A DNA stretch of 64,000 nt from Lysinibacillus sphaericus (GTDB lineage Bacteria; Bacillota; Bacilli; Bacillales_A; Planococcaceae): the NCBI RefSeq assembly GCF_002982115.1, contig NZ_CP019980.1:442001-506000 (forward strand), read 5' to 3'. Shown here in pieces: positions 9,610 to 18,310 of this stretch. The position numbers were made by a program, and so were the translations under genes. The notes under the pieces were generated by a model that saw only the letters and a program-made list of their open reading frames with translations, was not told the DNA's origin and did not search any database. How positions within the stretch are numbered: the first letter of the stretch is position 1; every line of letters begins with the position of its first letter.

Positions 9610-10737
9610 ATGAAAGAAGCATTGGATCGTTTGAGGCCAAGATTAATGGAGATTTTCACGTATTTACATGCACACCCAGAAATAAGCTGGAAAGAGGTAG
9701 AGACAACAAATTATATTGTTGATCTGTTGACGCGTGAAGGATTTTCCCCACAACGCTTTAAAAATTGTACAGGGCTTTATGTTGATATCGGCAAGGGAAA
9801 TCCAAAAGTGGGCTTACGTACGGATATAGATGCATTATGGCAAGAAGTAGATGGTGAGTTTAGAGCGAATCATTCCTGTGGGCATGATGGTCATATGACA
9901 ATGGCAATTGGTGCACTCTTACTTTTGAAAGAGCAATCTCAGTTATTAAAAGGAACAGTACGTGTTATTTTTCAGCCAGCTGAAGAAAAAGGAACGGGCG
10001 CACTAGCTGTTCTAAAAGAAGGTATTATTGATGATTTAGATTATTTATTTGGTGTCCATTTAAGACCTGTCCATGAGCTTGAAGATGGTACATACTGTGC
10101 AGCGTTGTATCACGGCGCATCCCGTTTACTTGAAGGGGAAATTATAGGTGAGGACGCCCATGCAGCAAGACCGCATCTTGGTGTTAATGCAATTGAAGTT
10201 GGGGCAACGATAATAGAGGATTTACGCACTATTCATACAGATCCAATGGTGCCTGTCTCTATTAAGATGACAAAATTTCAAGCTGGAGGAGATTCGGGCA
10301 ATATTATTCCGGGAAGAGCTGCCTTTACAATTGATATCAGGGCACAACGTAACGATGTCATGGAGACACTCGCTTTAGGTGTCAAGCGTGTAATCGATTC
10401 TTCAAAAATATTGCATAAAGTGCAAATTGAATTACAGACAGTTGCTAATATTGTTGCTGCTGAGGTAGATACGACGGCTCAATATATTATGGAGCAAGCT
10501 ATTGTAAAGGCTGCTGGCCTGTCTAATTTGCGTAAGCCTGTACATACCCCAGGAGGAGAGGATTTTCACCATTATGCGGTGCAACGTCCGCACTTAAAAT
10601 CAACTATGCTTGGTCTAGGTTGCGGATTAACACCAGGGTTACATCATCCAAAAATGAAATTTAAACAGGCAAGACTTGTAACAGGAGTGGAAATTCTTAC
10701 AAACGCTGTATTAGGAGCATTAAAACTAGAACCATAA
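9610..10737 (+). CDS. M20 family amidohydrolase, probable N-succinyl/acyl-L-amino acid hydrolase
   Basis: This 375-residue metallohydrolase has the M20 aminoacylase pattern: HAHPEISWKE near the N-terminus, RTDIDALW, the metal-binding CGHDGHM, AEEKGTGA with the catalytic glutamate, and a C-terminal GGEDFHHY. An inserted dimerisation domain runs from about 165 to 275. M20 members remove N-acyl groups from amino acids or peptides. Here the gene is followed by a GNAT and an N-succinylamino acid racemase-type enolase, which points to L-desuccinylase activity as in the pathway described from Geobacillus kaustophilus. The ATG at 9610 follows AAGGGG by nine bases. Confidence 0.85.
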   Translation: MKEALDRLRPRLMEIFTYLHAHPEISWKEVETTNYIVDLLTREGFSPQRFKNCTGLYVDIGKGNPKVGLRTDIDALWQEVDGEFRANHSCGHDGHMTMAIGALLLLKEQSQLLKGTVRVIFQPAEEKGTGALAVLKEGIIDDLDYLFGVHLRPVHELEDGTYCAALYHGASRLLEGEIIGEDAHAARPHLGVNAIEVGATIIEDLRTIHTDPMVPVSIKMTKFQAGGDSGNIIPGRAAFTIDIRAQRNDVMETLALGVKRVIDSSKILHKVQIELQTVANIVAAEVDTTAQYIMEQAIVKAAGLSNLRKPVHTPGGEDFHHYAVQRPHLKSTMLGLGCGLTPGLHHPKMKFKQARLVTGVEILTNAVLGALKLEP

Positions 10738-10752
10738 AGGAGGCATCAGAAC

Positions 10753-11577
10753 ATGTTAAAAAACGTTGTTATTAAAAAAATGATGACACCTGCGGAGATT
10801 GCTGAGGTGCAATACTTAAATGCTGAAATTTGGGGGAGTCAAGCAATTCCATCGCATCAAATGTTAGCGGCTGTACAAAACGGTGGATTATTGCTTGGTG
10901 CTTTTCTTGAAAGTCGGCTAATTGGTTTTAATTACTGCTTTGTAGGCTATTTGGACGAAAAAATGTATTTACACTCACACATGATTGGTGTTGAAAAAAC
11001 ATATCGTGAACAAGGTGTAGGAGAACTATTGAAGCATGCTCAACAAGAGTATGCACGAGAGAATGGATTTCAACTAGTTCGTTGGTTAATTGATCCATTA
11101 GAAGCGCGCTTAGCAAATTTATCGTTTTTAAAGCTTAGTGCTTTTAGTGATCAGTATGAGGTAGATTATTACGGGCCACTACAAGACGATTTTAATGATG
11201 GACTACCTTCGGACAGGATTGCAGTCGAATGGTGGATTGAGCGCAATCATGCAGACGATAGTTTAGATGAGCTAGAAGAAGTGGCAGAACAAATAACATC
11301 GTGGACGTTGACAGTCGACGGATTGCCTGTGCTCGATAAAGAGGGTGAATTCGATAGTAAGCAACAATTTTATAAGGATGCTTATTTAGTACCAATCCCA
11401 CAGCATCTGCAAAAGATGAAAATAGAGAGTCCTAAATTAGCAGAAGATTGGCGTTATAAGATGCGTACCATTTTAACAACCTTTTTTGAGCAAGAATATG
11501 CAATCGTTCGTGTGAAAAAGCATAAAGAATATGTTCATTTTTATCTGTTGGTCAGACGCTCTTTATTGGCTTTATAA
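10753..11577 (+). CDS. GNAT superfamily acyltransferase, candidate D-amino acid N-succinyltransferase
   Basis: This 274-residue protein has an N-terminal GNAT fold; the acyl-CoA binding segment is GVEKTYREQGVGELLKHAQQ, near residues 80-100. Its length and the RWLIDPLEARLANLSFLKL region fit the COG3375 group. It starts 15 bp after the M20 gene (AAAGGAGG upstream) and 22 bp before the racemase gene, so all three are probably cotranscribed. By analogy with the three-gene G. kaustophilus pathway it would succinylate D-amino acids, which the racemase then inverts. The substrate is inferred from context only. Confidence 0.8.
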   Translation: MLKNVVIKKMMTPAEIAEVQYLNAEIWGSQAIPSHQMLAAVQNGGLLLGAFLESRLIGFNYCFVGYLDEKMYLHSHMIGVEKTYREQGVGELLKHAQQEYARENGFQLVRWLIDPLEARLANLSFLKLSAFSDQYEVDYYGPLQDDFNDGLPSDRIAVEWWIERNHADDSLDELEEVAEQITSWTLTVDGLPVLDKEGEFDSKQQFYKDAYLVPIPQHLQKMKIESPKLAEDWRYKMRTILTTFFEQEYAIVRVKKHKEYVHFYLLVRRSLLAL

Positions 11578-11599
11578 TGATGGATAAGGAGTGACGTTT

Positions 11600-12709
11600 G
11601 TGAGAATAGAAGAGATTACAATTAGACATTTAAAAATGCCAATGAAAGCACCGTTCACAACGAGCTTTGGTACTGTTGCTGAAAAAGAGCTATTGCTTTT
11701 AGAGGTGAAGGATGCAAGTGGCACGATTGGATGGGGAGAGACAGTTGCTTTTGTAGCACCGTGGTATACAGAGGAAACACTAAAAACGACGTGGCATATG
11801 TTAGAGGACTTTTTAATGCCCGCTTTGCTACATAAAGACATTGCACATCCGGATGAGGTTAGTGCCTTGTTCGCCACTATTCGGCGTAATGGTATGGCTA
11901 AAGCCTCGATTGAAGGTGCAGTGTGGGACATTTATGCTCAGCAAACAAAGCAATCTCTTGCACATGCATTAGGTGGAAGCAAGGACCTTATTGATGTAGG
12001 CATTAGTGTAGGTATTCAATCTAGTACGGATAAGCTATTAGAGCTAATAAAGGTCTATGAGGAAAAAGGCTATAAACGGGTAAAAGTAAAAATAAAACCG
12101 GGCTACGATGTCGAAGTCATTCGTGCTATTCGTGCTGCATTTCCTAATCTGCCTTTAATGGCGGATGCAAACTCAGCGTATACATTAAATGACATTGAAG
12201 TGTTACAACAGTTGGATGCATTTAATCTGCTAATGATTGAGCAACCACTTGCAGCAGACGATATTATCGACCATGCCAAGCTTCAAAAACAGTTGAAAAC
12301 ACCAATCTGCTTAGATGAAAGCATTACATCATTAGAGGATGCAAGGAAAGCAATTGAGCTAGGTAGCTGCGGTGTAATTAATATTAAAATTGGACGTGTA
12401 GGCGGCATAACAGAAGCCAAAAAAATACATGACTATTGCCAACAACATGCTATTCCTGTTTGGTGTGGGGGCATGTTAGAAGCGGGAATCGGACGAGCAC
12501 ATAATATCGCTTTAACAGCGCTTTCTAATTTTGTTCTACCGGGTGATACCGCAGGTTCTAGCCATTATTGGTACGAGGATATTGTAACACCCGAAATCGT
12601 AGTGGAAGATGGGCATATTCGTGTGCCACAGAGCATCGGAATTGGCTATCAGCCGAATTTAGAAATTATTGATAAATTAACAATTAGCAAAAAAGTCTAT
12701 AAAGGGTAA
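11600..12709 (+). CDS. Enolase superfamily N-succinylamino acid racemase / o-succinylbenzoate synthase (NSAR/OSBS)
   Basis: This 369-residue enolase-superfamily enzyme has the full muconate lactonizing-type active site. The KVK motif lies at 162-164, metal ligands are D189 (MADANSAY), E214 (IEQPL) and D239 (LDES), and the second catalytic lysine is K263 (NIKIGRVGG). These match NSAR/OSBS enzymes such as the Amycolatopsis racemase. No other menaquinone gene is nearby, while an M20 hydrolase and a GNAT are, so racemisation of N-succinyl amino acids is favoured over menaquinone synthesis. The GTG at 11600 is spaced eight bases after AAGGAG. Confidence 0.87.
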   Translation: MRIEEITIRHLKMPMKAPFTTSFGTVAEKELLLLEVKDASGTIGWGETVAFVAPWYTEETLKTTWHMLEDFLMPALLHKDIAHPDEVSALFATIRRNGMAKASIEGAVWDIYAQQTKQSLAHALGGSKDLIDVGISVGIQSSTDKLLELIKVYEEKGYKRVKVKIKPGYDVEVIRAIRAAFPNLPLMADANSAYTLNDIEVLQQLDAFNLLMIEQPLAADDIIDHAKLQKQLKTPICLDESITSLEDARKAIELGSCGVINIKIGRVGGITEAKKIHDYCQQHAIPVWCGGMLEAGIGRAHNIALTALSNFVLPGDTAGSSHYWYEDIVTPEIVVEDGHIRVPQSIGIGYQPNLEIIDKLTISKKVYKG

Positions 12710-12773
12710 TAGGGCTTGGCTTATTTTCCATCATGATTGTTAGTATTGCATAAATAGTCGAGGAGAGAAGTGA

Positions 12774-13829
12774 TTGAAAAAGAGCTTACAAATCGGCGGT
12801 GCTTATGTAGGAATTATCGTCGGTGCGGGGTTTGCATCAGGACAAGAAATCATTCAGTATTTCACGAGTTATGGCAATAAGGGGATTTTAGGTGCTCTTT
12901 TAGCGACACTATGGTTTGCCTTTGTGGGAATGTGTACAGCACAAATTAGTTCGAGGTTGCAGACAACGTCCCATAAGGATTTGATTTATCAAATTTCAGG
13001 TAATACGATTGGTTTTTTAATGGACTTTGTTCTATCGCTATTTTTGTTTGGTGTATCAGTTATTATGTTTGCTGGTGCTGGCGCTACGTTTGAGCAAATG
13101 TTTGGACTACCCGTATGGCTGGGGAGCATTTGTATGATTGCCCTCACCATGATGACAGTAATGATGAATGTAAAAAGCATTATTAATATTATTGCAATTG
13201 CAACGCCTTATTTATTAGCTGTTGTTACGATTATTGCAGTCTATTCAATAGCTACGATGGATTTATCGTTTGCGGAGCAAGCAACAATAGCAGAACAGCA
13301 ATTACAAACATCCTCTAAAAGCTGGTGGGTAACGGCGTTGCTGTATATGTCTTTTAATATCGGCGTATGCTTCTCCCTCCTTACAGTGATGTGTGGCGCA
13401 ATCCGTAATGAACGAATTGCAGGTATGGGTGGCATTATTGGGGGACTGTTGTTAGGCGCGCTCATTCTACTTATTCATTTTTCTCTTCTAGCTAAAATGA
13501 ACGTTATTGTCGGGTTGGATATTCCAATGTTAGCATTGGCGAATGAAATTCATCCAATCGTAGGTTTATTAATGTCATTTTCATTATTAGGGATGATTTA
13601 CAATACGGCGGTAGGGATGTTTTATTCGTTTACGGTACGATTTTTTAAACCAACAAAGCCTAGCTTTAAAGTTGCTGTAATTTTTATGGGTGGTTTAGGA
13701 TTTTTGGCAAGCTTAGTGGGCTTTACGACACTTGTATCAAAATTATATGCAGTGATGGGCTATGTAGGATTTATTTTGGTGGGGTCTATTATTTTTGCGT
13801 GGTTACGAGGCATAAGACGAGTAGTGTAA
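12774..13829 (+). CDS. YkvI family membrane protein
   Basis: This 351-residue polytopic protein has about ten hydrophobic helices. It begins with the family pattern GGAYVGIIVGAGFASGQEIIQYF, split here by positions 7-29, which is typical of YkvI and resembles the first unwound helix of LeuT-fold transporters. The substrate is unknown. The start is TTG after GAGGAGAG. It lies 64 bp downstream of the racemase gene without an obvious terminator between, so it may be the transporter for the amino acid pathway. That link is inference. Confidence 0.8.
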   Translation: MKKSLQIGGAYVGIIVGAGFASGQEIIQYFTSYGNKGILGALLATLWFAFVGMCTAQISSRLQTTSHKDLIYQISGNTIGFLMDFVLSLFLFGVSVIMFAGAGATFEQMFGLPVWLGSICMIALTMMTVMMNVKSIINIIAIATPYLLAVVTIIAVYSIATMDLSFAEQATIAEQQLQTSSKSWWVTALLYMSFNIGVCFSLLTVMCGAIRNERIAGMGGIIGGLLLGALILLIHFSLLAKMNVIVGLDIPMLALANEIHPIVGLLMSFSLLGMIYNTAVGMFYSFTVRFFKPTKPSFKVAVIFMGGLGFLASLVGFTTLVSKLYAVMGYVGFILVGSIIFAWLRGIRRVV

Positions 13830-13831
13830 AT

Positions 13832-13879
13832 AAAAGGTAATTGAGAAGGATAAGCTATGCCATTCTCAATTACCTTTTT
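13832..13879 (+). terminator. Rho-independent terminator
   Basis: A perfect 16-bp stem, AAAAGGTAATTGAGAA with its complement (13832-13847 and 13863-13878), is followed by T and an AT-rich tail. It closes the M20-GNAT-NSAR-YkvI gene group. Confidence 0.9.
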
Positions 13880-13990
13880 ATTTTGGAAGAACTTGCGGGT
13901 TGGGGAGCGCGTTGAAATGCATCAAAAAATAAGTCGTTTAGCCAATATTATTGTTGAAAAATCAAAGTTTTCAAGTATTTCCAACTAAAA

Positions 13991-14005
13991 CGAGAACAAT
14001 TCTCA
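13991..14005. promoter_or_regulatory. Possible second Fur site
   Basis: CGAGAACAATTCTCA is a 7-1-7-like inverted repeat matching 10 of 14 positions of TGATAAT-N-ATTATCA. It sits just upstream of the -35 of the yclNOPQ promoter, where a second repressor dimer could bind. Confidence 0.4.
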
Positions 14006-14013
14006 ATAGTTGG

Positions 14014-14042
14014 TTGACTGATAATAGAAAGATGCTTATAAT
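14014..14042 (+). promoter_or_regulatory. Sigma-A promoter of the petrobactin operon
   Basis: TTGACT (14014-14019), a 17-base spacer and a perfect TATAAT (14037-14042) form a near-consensus vegetative promoter upstream of yclN. The Fur box at 14053-14071 overlaps the expected transcription start. Confidence 0.9.
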
Positions 14043-14052
14043 GAGAATCGTG

Positions 14053-14071
14053 AGTAATGATAATCATTTTC
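14053..14071. promoter_or_regulatory. Fur box
   Basis: AGTAATGATAATCATTTTC matches 16 of 19 positions of the classical Fur consensus. It lies ten bases after the -10 element, in position to block initiation when iron is sufficient. Confidence 0.88.
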
Positions 14072-14117
14072 ATCCGATAATTAATTACAAGCAAAAATGA
14101 ATCTACCGGGGATTACA

Positions 14118-15068
14118 ATGAAAATAAGATATCTTTTAACAGCAACTGTTGTGTTGTCTATTGTGTCGCTATTTATTGGTGTAGTAAATATTAAACCAAG
14201 TGACTTATTAGACTTCGGTTCAGAAGAAACTAGACTATTTATTATTAGTCGTGTACCAAGACTTGTAGCAATTTTGCTAGCAGGTGCAGGTATGAGTATT
14301 GCTGGTTTAATTATGCAAAGCTTAAGTAGGAATAAGTTCGTGTCACCAACTACAGCAGGAACTTTAGATGCTACGAAATTAGGTGTCCTAATTTCAATGA
14401 TGTTTTTTACAAATGTCACGTACTTCCAAAAAATTTCCTTCGCTTTCATATTTGCTTTAGCCGGCACATTATTGTTTATGCAAATATTAAATCGAATAAA
14501 GTTTAAAGATGCGATTTTTATACCGCTTATTGGCTTAATGTTCGGAAATATTCTTTCGTCGATTACGACATTCTTTGCGTATAAGGCAGATATAATTCAA
14601 AACATTACTGCATGGTTACAAGGAGATTTCTCTTTAATAATGAAAGGTCGTTATGAGCTTTTATACATAAGTGTACCTGTTCTAATTTTAGCTTACATTT
14701 ATGCGAATCGTTTCACAGTGGCTGGAATGGGTGAAGATTTTGCAAAAAATCTTGGTCTTTCCTATAAATTCGTTGTGAATTTAGGTCTAGTGTTAGTAGC
14801 ACTCGTAACAACTACGGTGGTATTAACTGTTGGTATGATTCCTTTCCTTGGATTAATTATTCCAAATATCATATCGCTATTCAAAGGGGATAACCTTGCA
14901 AAGACATTACCACATACAGCATTACTCGGAATGTCATTCCTATTATTATGTGATATTTTAGGACGCGTCTTGATTTTCCCTTACGAAATTCCGATTAGTA
15001 TGACGGTCGGCGTCATCGGAAGTGCCATCTTCCTATTTATGTTGTTTAGGGGGAGAGCATATGCGTAA
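14118..15068 (+). CDS. yclN: Iron-siderophore ABC transporter permease (YclN/FpbN-like)
   Basis: This 316-residue FecCD/BtuC-type permease has about nine hydrophobic helices, with RVPRLVAILLAGAGMSIAGLIMQ near the N-terminus and the coupling region VGMIPFLGLIIPNIISLFKG near the end. Gene order and length match B. subtilis yclN, part of the Fe(III)-petrobactin importer. The ATG at 14118, seven bases after CCGGGG, is preferred over an ATG seven codons earlier with no ribosome-binding site. Its last eight bases overlap yclO. Fur control is visible upstream. Confidence 0.9.
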   Translation: MKIRYLLTATVVLSIVSLFIGVVNIKPSDLLDFGSEETRLFIISRVPRLVAILLAGAGMSIAGLIMQSLSRNKFVSPTTAGTLDATKLGVLISMMFFTNVTYFQKISFAFIFALAGTLLFMQILNRIKFKDAIFIPLIGLMFGNILSSITTFFAYKADIIQNITAWLQGDFSLIMKGRYELLYISVPVLILAYIYANRFTVAGMGEDFAKNLGLSYKFVVNLGLVLVALVTTTVVLTVGMIPFLGLIIPNIISLFKGDNLAKTLPHTALLGMSFLLLCDILGRVLIFPYEIPISMTVGVIGSAIFLFMLFRGRAYA

Positions 15069-16014
15069 CCGTACCAAAATGTTGATATTACTAGGATTAG
15101 CAGTAATTGCTATGTTACTGTATGTCTTTTATGAACTAAATGGGAACTATCATTATGCGTTCCCTCGTCGCCTCATTAAAGTGGTGGCGATGGCATTAAC
15201 GGGAATTGCCATTGCGTATTCCACAGTGGTATTCCAAACGATTACACATAATCGGATATTAACACCAAGTGTTATGGGACTTGATGCGTTATATATGATG
15301 GTGCAAACAATTATTTATTACTTCTTTGGCTCTATGTCCATATTCGTTATTAATGCGCAATATAATTTCATGTTAGCTGTTACAGCTATGGTAATTTTTG
15401 CACTTATTTTCTATCGGGTATTGTTCAAAGAAGGGAAACGACCGATTTACTTCCTACTGCTAGTCGGAATGATTGTCGGAACGTTTTTAGGAAGTGTCAC
15501 AACATTCTTCCAAGTATTAATTGATCCTAATGAGTTCTTAAGTTTACAAAGTAAAATGTTCGCCAGCTTTAATAATGTGAATTCAGATTTAGTATGGTTA
15601 GCAGGTTTTGTGATTGTCGGAACTTTTATATACGGATGGCGCCATATGAGCCAACTCGATGTGATGTCCCTTGGTCGTGATACAGCGATAAACTTAGGAG
15701 TACCTTATGATAAGCTTGTACAGCGCATGCTTATTCTATCTTCTATATTAATTGCCGTTTCTACAGCTCTTGTTGGGCCTATTACATTCTTTGGCTTAAT
15801 CGTAGCGAATTTATCGTATCAGTTTTTCAAGACGTACAAGCACTCTGTGTTAATCGCAGGCTCTTGTGTGATGAGTATTGTTGCTTTAGTCGGTGGACAG
15901 TGGATGGTCGAGCGTATTTTTAACTTCGATACAACACTTAGCGTCATTATAAACTTTGTAGGTGGTGTGTACTTCATCTACTTATTATTGAAGGAAAGTA
16001 GGTCAGCAGGATGA
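15061..16014 (+). CDS. yclO: Iron-siderophore ABC transporter permease (YclO/FpbO-like)
   Basis: This is the second FecCD-type permease (317 residues) of the petrobactin-type importer and would form a heterodimer with YclN. Typical segments are RLIKVVAMALTGIAIAYSTVVFQ and ALVGPITFFGLIVANLSYQFF (each about 20 residues, near 35-57 and 235-257). The ATG at 15061 follows GGGGGAGAG and overlaps the yclN stop. The next gene starts at an ATGA overlap (16011-16014), so translation is probably coupled throughout. Confidence 0.9.
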   Translation: MRNRTKMLILLGLAVIAMLLYVFYELNGNYHYAFPRRLIKVVAMALTGIAIAYSTVVFQTITHNRILTPSVMGLDALYMMVQTIIYYFFGSMSIFVINAQYNFMLAVTAMVIFALIFYRVLFKEGKRPIYFLLLVGMIVGTFLGSVTTFFQVLIDPNEFLSLQSKMFASFNNVNSDLVWLAGFVIVGTFIYGWRHMSQLDVMSLGRDTAINLGVPYDKLVQRMLILSSILIAVSTALVGPITFFGLIVANLSYQFFKTYKHSVLIAGSCVMSIVALVGGQWMVERIFNFDTTLSVIINFVGGVYFIYLLLKESRSAG

Positions 16015-16772
16015 TCCAAGTAAAAGAGATTTCTAAGTTTTTTGGGAAAAAGCCGGTCATTCAAGATGTTAGTGTAGACGTTGCACCAGGAAAAATTACG
16101 TCTTTTATCGGACCAAATGGTGCAGGTAAATCAACATTGCTTTCAATGGTAAGCCGTTTACTGAATGCAGACACTGGAGAAGTACTACTGGATAAATCGG
16201 ATGTGCGTCGCTGGAAATCCGATGACTTTGCAAAGCGCGTATCGATTTTAAAGCAATCAAACTACATGAATGTACGTCTAACAATACGCGAACTTGTATC
16301 ATTTGGTCGTTTTCCTTATTCAAAAGGGAACCTAAAACCAGAGGATGAGCAAAAAATAGATGAGGCAATACAATATATGAATTTAGACGATATTCAGCAT
16401 AACTACTTGGATGAATTATCGGGTGGTCAGCGTCAACGGGCATTTATTGCAATGGTCATTGCGCAGGACACCGACTATATTCTATTAGATGAGCCACTTA
16501 ACAATTTGGACATGAAGCATTCCGTGCAAATCATGAAAATATTGCGTAAGTTGGTCGATGAGTTAGGAAAAACAGTTGTCATTGTTTTACATGATATTAA
16601 CTTTGCATCTGTCTATTCTGATCATATCGTCGCTTTAAAAAATGGACGTGTTGTAAAAGATGGTCCAACGAATGACATTATTAACTCAGATGCATTAAAG
16701 GAAATCTATGATATGGATATCCCTGTTCAAGAGCAGAATGGCTGTCGCATTTGTGTCTATTTTAACTCATAG
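16011..16772 (+). CDS. yclP: Iron-siderophore ABC transporter ATP-binding protein (YclP/FpbP-like)
   Basis: This 253-residue FepC-type ATPase energises the YclNO permease. Walker A is GPNGAGKST (about 35-43), the signature is LSGGQRQRAF (about 138-147), Walker B is YILLDEP and the switch histidine is in VIVLHDINFA. The start overlaps the yclO stop by four bases. A small hairpin, TAGATAG/CTATCTA (near 16780-16799), lies between this gene and yclQ. It could stabilise or process the message so that the binding protein is made in excess. Confidence 0.92.
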   Translation: MIQVKEISKFFGKKPVIQDVSVDVAPGKITSFIGPNGAGKSTLLSMVSRLLNADTGEVLLDKSDVRRWKSDDFAKRVSILKQSNYMNVRLTIRELVSFGRFPYSKGNLKPEDEQKIDEAIQYMNLDDIQHNYLDELSGGQRQRAFIAMVIAQDTDYILLDEPLNNLDMKHSVQIMKILRKLVDELGKTVVIVLHDINFASVYSDHIVALKNGRVVKDGPTNDIINSDALKEIYDMDIPVQEQNGCRICVYFNS

Positions 16773-16831
16773 TAATAATAGATAGTCCTACCTATCTAAA
16801 AATATAAAAACAATTAAAGGAGCATTTCACA

Positions 16832-17839
16832 ATGAAAAATTGGAAATTACTTACTGTGCTAATGGCAATGATGCTTTTAGTATTAGCTGCTTGTAGTTCG
16901 AAAGAAGAATCAAAAGAAGACGATAAAGGTTCAACAGATAATAAACCTGCTGAAGAGCAAAATGAAGCTGCTTCTGCTTACCCAATCACAATCCCAGGTA
17001 GTACAATGGGCGAAAATACATTTGAAGAAGTAACACTTAAAGAACAACCAAAAAATATTGTTGTATTTGACTATGGTTTCCTTGATACTTTAGATGCTTT
17101 AGGCGTTGACGTTGCAGGTGTGCCACAACAATCAGTACCTAGTTATTTAAGCAAATATGCTGACACTACGTATGTAAACGTTGGTTCTTTAAAAGAGCCT
17201 GATTTTGAAGCAATTTCTTCTATGAGCCCAGACATTATTTTTATTTCTGGTCGTCAAGCGGCTGCTTACGAAGAATTATCTAAAATTGCACCAACTGTAT
17301 TCGTTGGTGTAGATAACGCGAAATTCATGGAATCATTTAAAACAAACACTGAATTAGCTGGTAAAATTTTCGGTAAAGAGAAAGAAGCTGCTGATGCATT
17401 TGCTGCATATGAAGCGAAAGTAGAAGAGATCAAAGCAAAAACTGCTTCATCTGAAGACAAAGCTTTAATCGTTTTAGGTAGTGAAGGTTCATTATCTGCG
17501 TATGGTCCTGGTTCACGTTTTGGTGTTATTCATGATGTATTTGGTGTAAAAGCTGTTGATGATACAATTAAAGTTGATACACATGGTGATAACGTAAGCT
17601 TTGAGTACGTACGTGAGAAAAACCCAGATATGTTATTCGTAGTTGACCGTGATGCGGCAGTTAACCCTGAAGGTGAGTCTGGTACAAAAGCTGCTATTGA
17701 AAATGAAATCGTTAGTGCTACTAACGCTGCTAAGAACGGTAAAATTTTCTATCTAAATCCAGAATATTGGTACCTATCAGGTGGCGGTTTATTATCAGAA
17801 ACTGCAAAAGCTGACGATATTTTAAAGGCGTTTAACTAA
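16832..17839 (+). CDS. yclQ: Petrobactin-type siderophore-binding lipoprotein (YclQ/FpbQ-like)
   Basis: This 335-residue lipoprotein has a lipobox, LVLAAC, with lipidated Cys21, followed by a charged linker and a FepB/PeuA-type siderophore-binding domain. Recognisable segments are NIVVFDYGFLDTLDALGV and ISSMSPDIIFISGRQ. It captures ferric siderophore outside the membrane and hands it to YclNO. The codon choice and strong AAAGGAGC ribosome-binding site suggest high expression. The gene directly follows yclP (59 bp) and is followed after one base by hmoA. Confidence 0.92.
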   Translation: MKNWKLLTVLMAMMLLVLAACSSKEESKEDDKGSTDNKPAEEQNEAASAYPITIPGSTMGENTFEEVTLKEQPKNIVVFDYGFLDTLDALGVDVAGVPQQSVPSYLSKYADTTYVNVGSLKEPDFEAISSMSPDIIFISGRQAAAYEELSKIAPTVFVGVDNAKFMESFKTNTELAGKIFGKEKEAADAFAAYEAKVEEIKAKTASSEDKALIVLGSEGSLSAYGPGSRFGVIHDVFGVKAVDDTIKVDTHGDNVSFEYVREKNPDMLFVVDRDAAVNPEGESGTKAAIENEIVSATNAAKNGKIFYLNPEYWYLSGGGLLSETAKADDILKAFN

Positions 17840-17840
17840 T

Positions 17841-18155
17841 ATGTTTGTTCAAATTAAGCGTATGGTCGTTACAGAAGGCAATGCCAATAAGGTTGTAGAG
17901 CGTTTTGGAGCTAAAAAGGATGGTCCATCACTACTTGAACAGCAACCAGGTTTTATCGATAAGCAAGTCCTTGTAAAAAAAGTACGTCGTGGCGATGAAG
18001 AAGTGCTTATTATGGTTCGTTGGGAATCTGAAGAAGCATGGAAAAATTGGGAGAAGAGCCCTGAGCATATTGCTGGTCATAAAGCAAATGCAGGTAAGCC
18101 TAAACCTGACTTTATCATTGAAAGCGGACAAGATGTTTACTATGTAAAAGGTTAA
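17841..18155 (+). CDS. hmoA: Heme-degrading monooxygenase HmoA (IsdG-like ABM fold)
   Basis: This 104-residue antibiotic-biosynthesis-monooxygenase-fold protein closely resembles Bacillus HmoA. It shows LLEQQPGFIDKQVL and VRWESEEAWKNWEKSPEHI, with the axial heme ligand His expected in EHIAGH (about 76-80). It opens the heme ring and releases iron inside the cell. It starts one base after the yclQ stop, so it belongs to the Fur-controlled iron operon. Linking petrobactin import with heme breakdown in one transcript is notable. A strong terminator follows. Confidence 0.9.
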   Translation: MFVQIKRMVVTEGNANKVVERFGAKKDGPSLLEQQPGFIDKQVLVKKVRRGDEEVLIMVRWESEEAWKNWEKSPEHIAGHKANAGKPKPDFIIESGQDVYYVKG

Positions 18156-18164
18156 TAAGAATGG

Positions 18165-18198
18165 GAGGTGTCACAAGTAATTTGTGGCACCTCTTTTT
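18165..18198 (+). terminator. Rho-independent terminator of the iron operon
   Basis: The stem GAGGTGTCACAA/TTTGTGGCACCTC (18165-18176 and 18181-18193, one G-U pair) has a GTAA loop and is followed by TTTTT. Confidence 0.92.
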
Positions 18199-18310
18199 GC
18201 TTTTTAAGATATAGCAATATGTGTGAAGAAGTAGGGAAGAAAAGGATGGTAGGCAAGAGGGTGACTCTGTTTGTGTCACACCTCACCTCGCCATGAATGA
18301 AGGTTGTACT

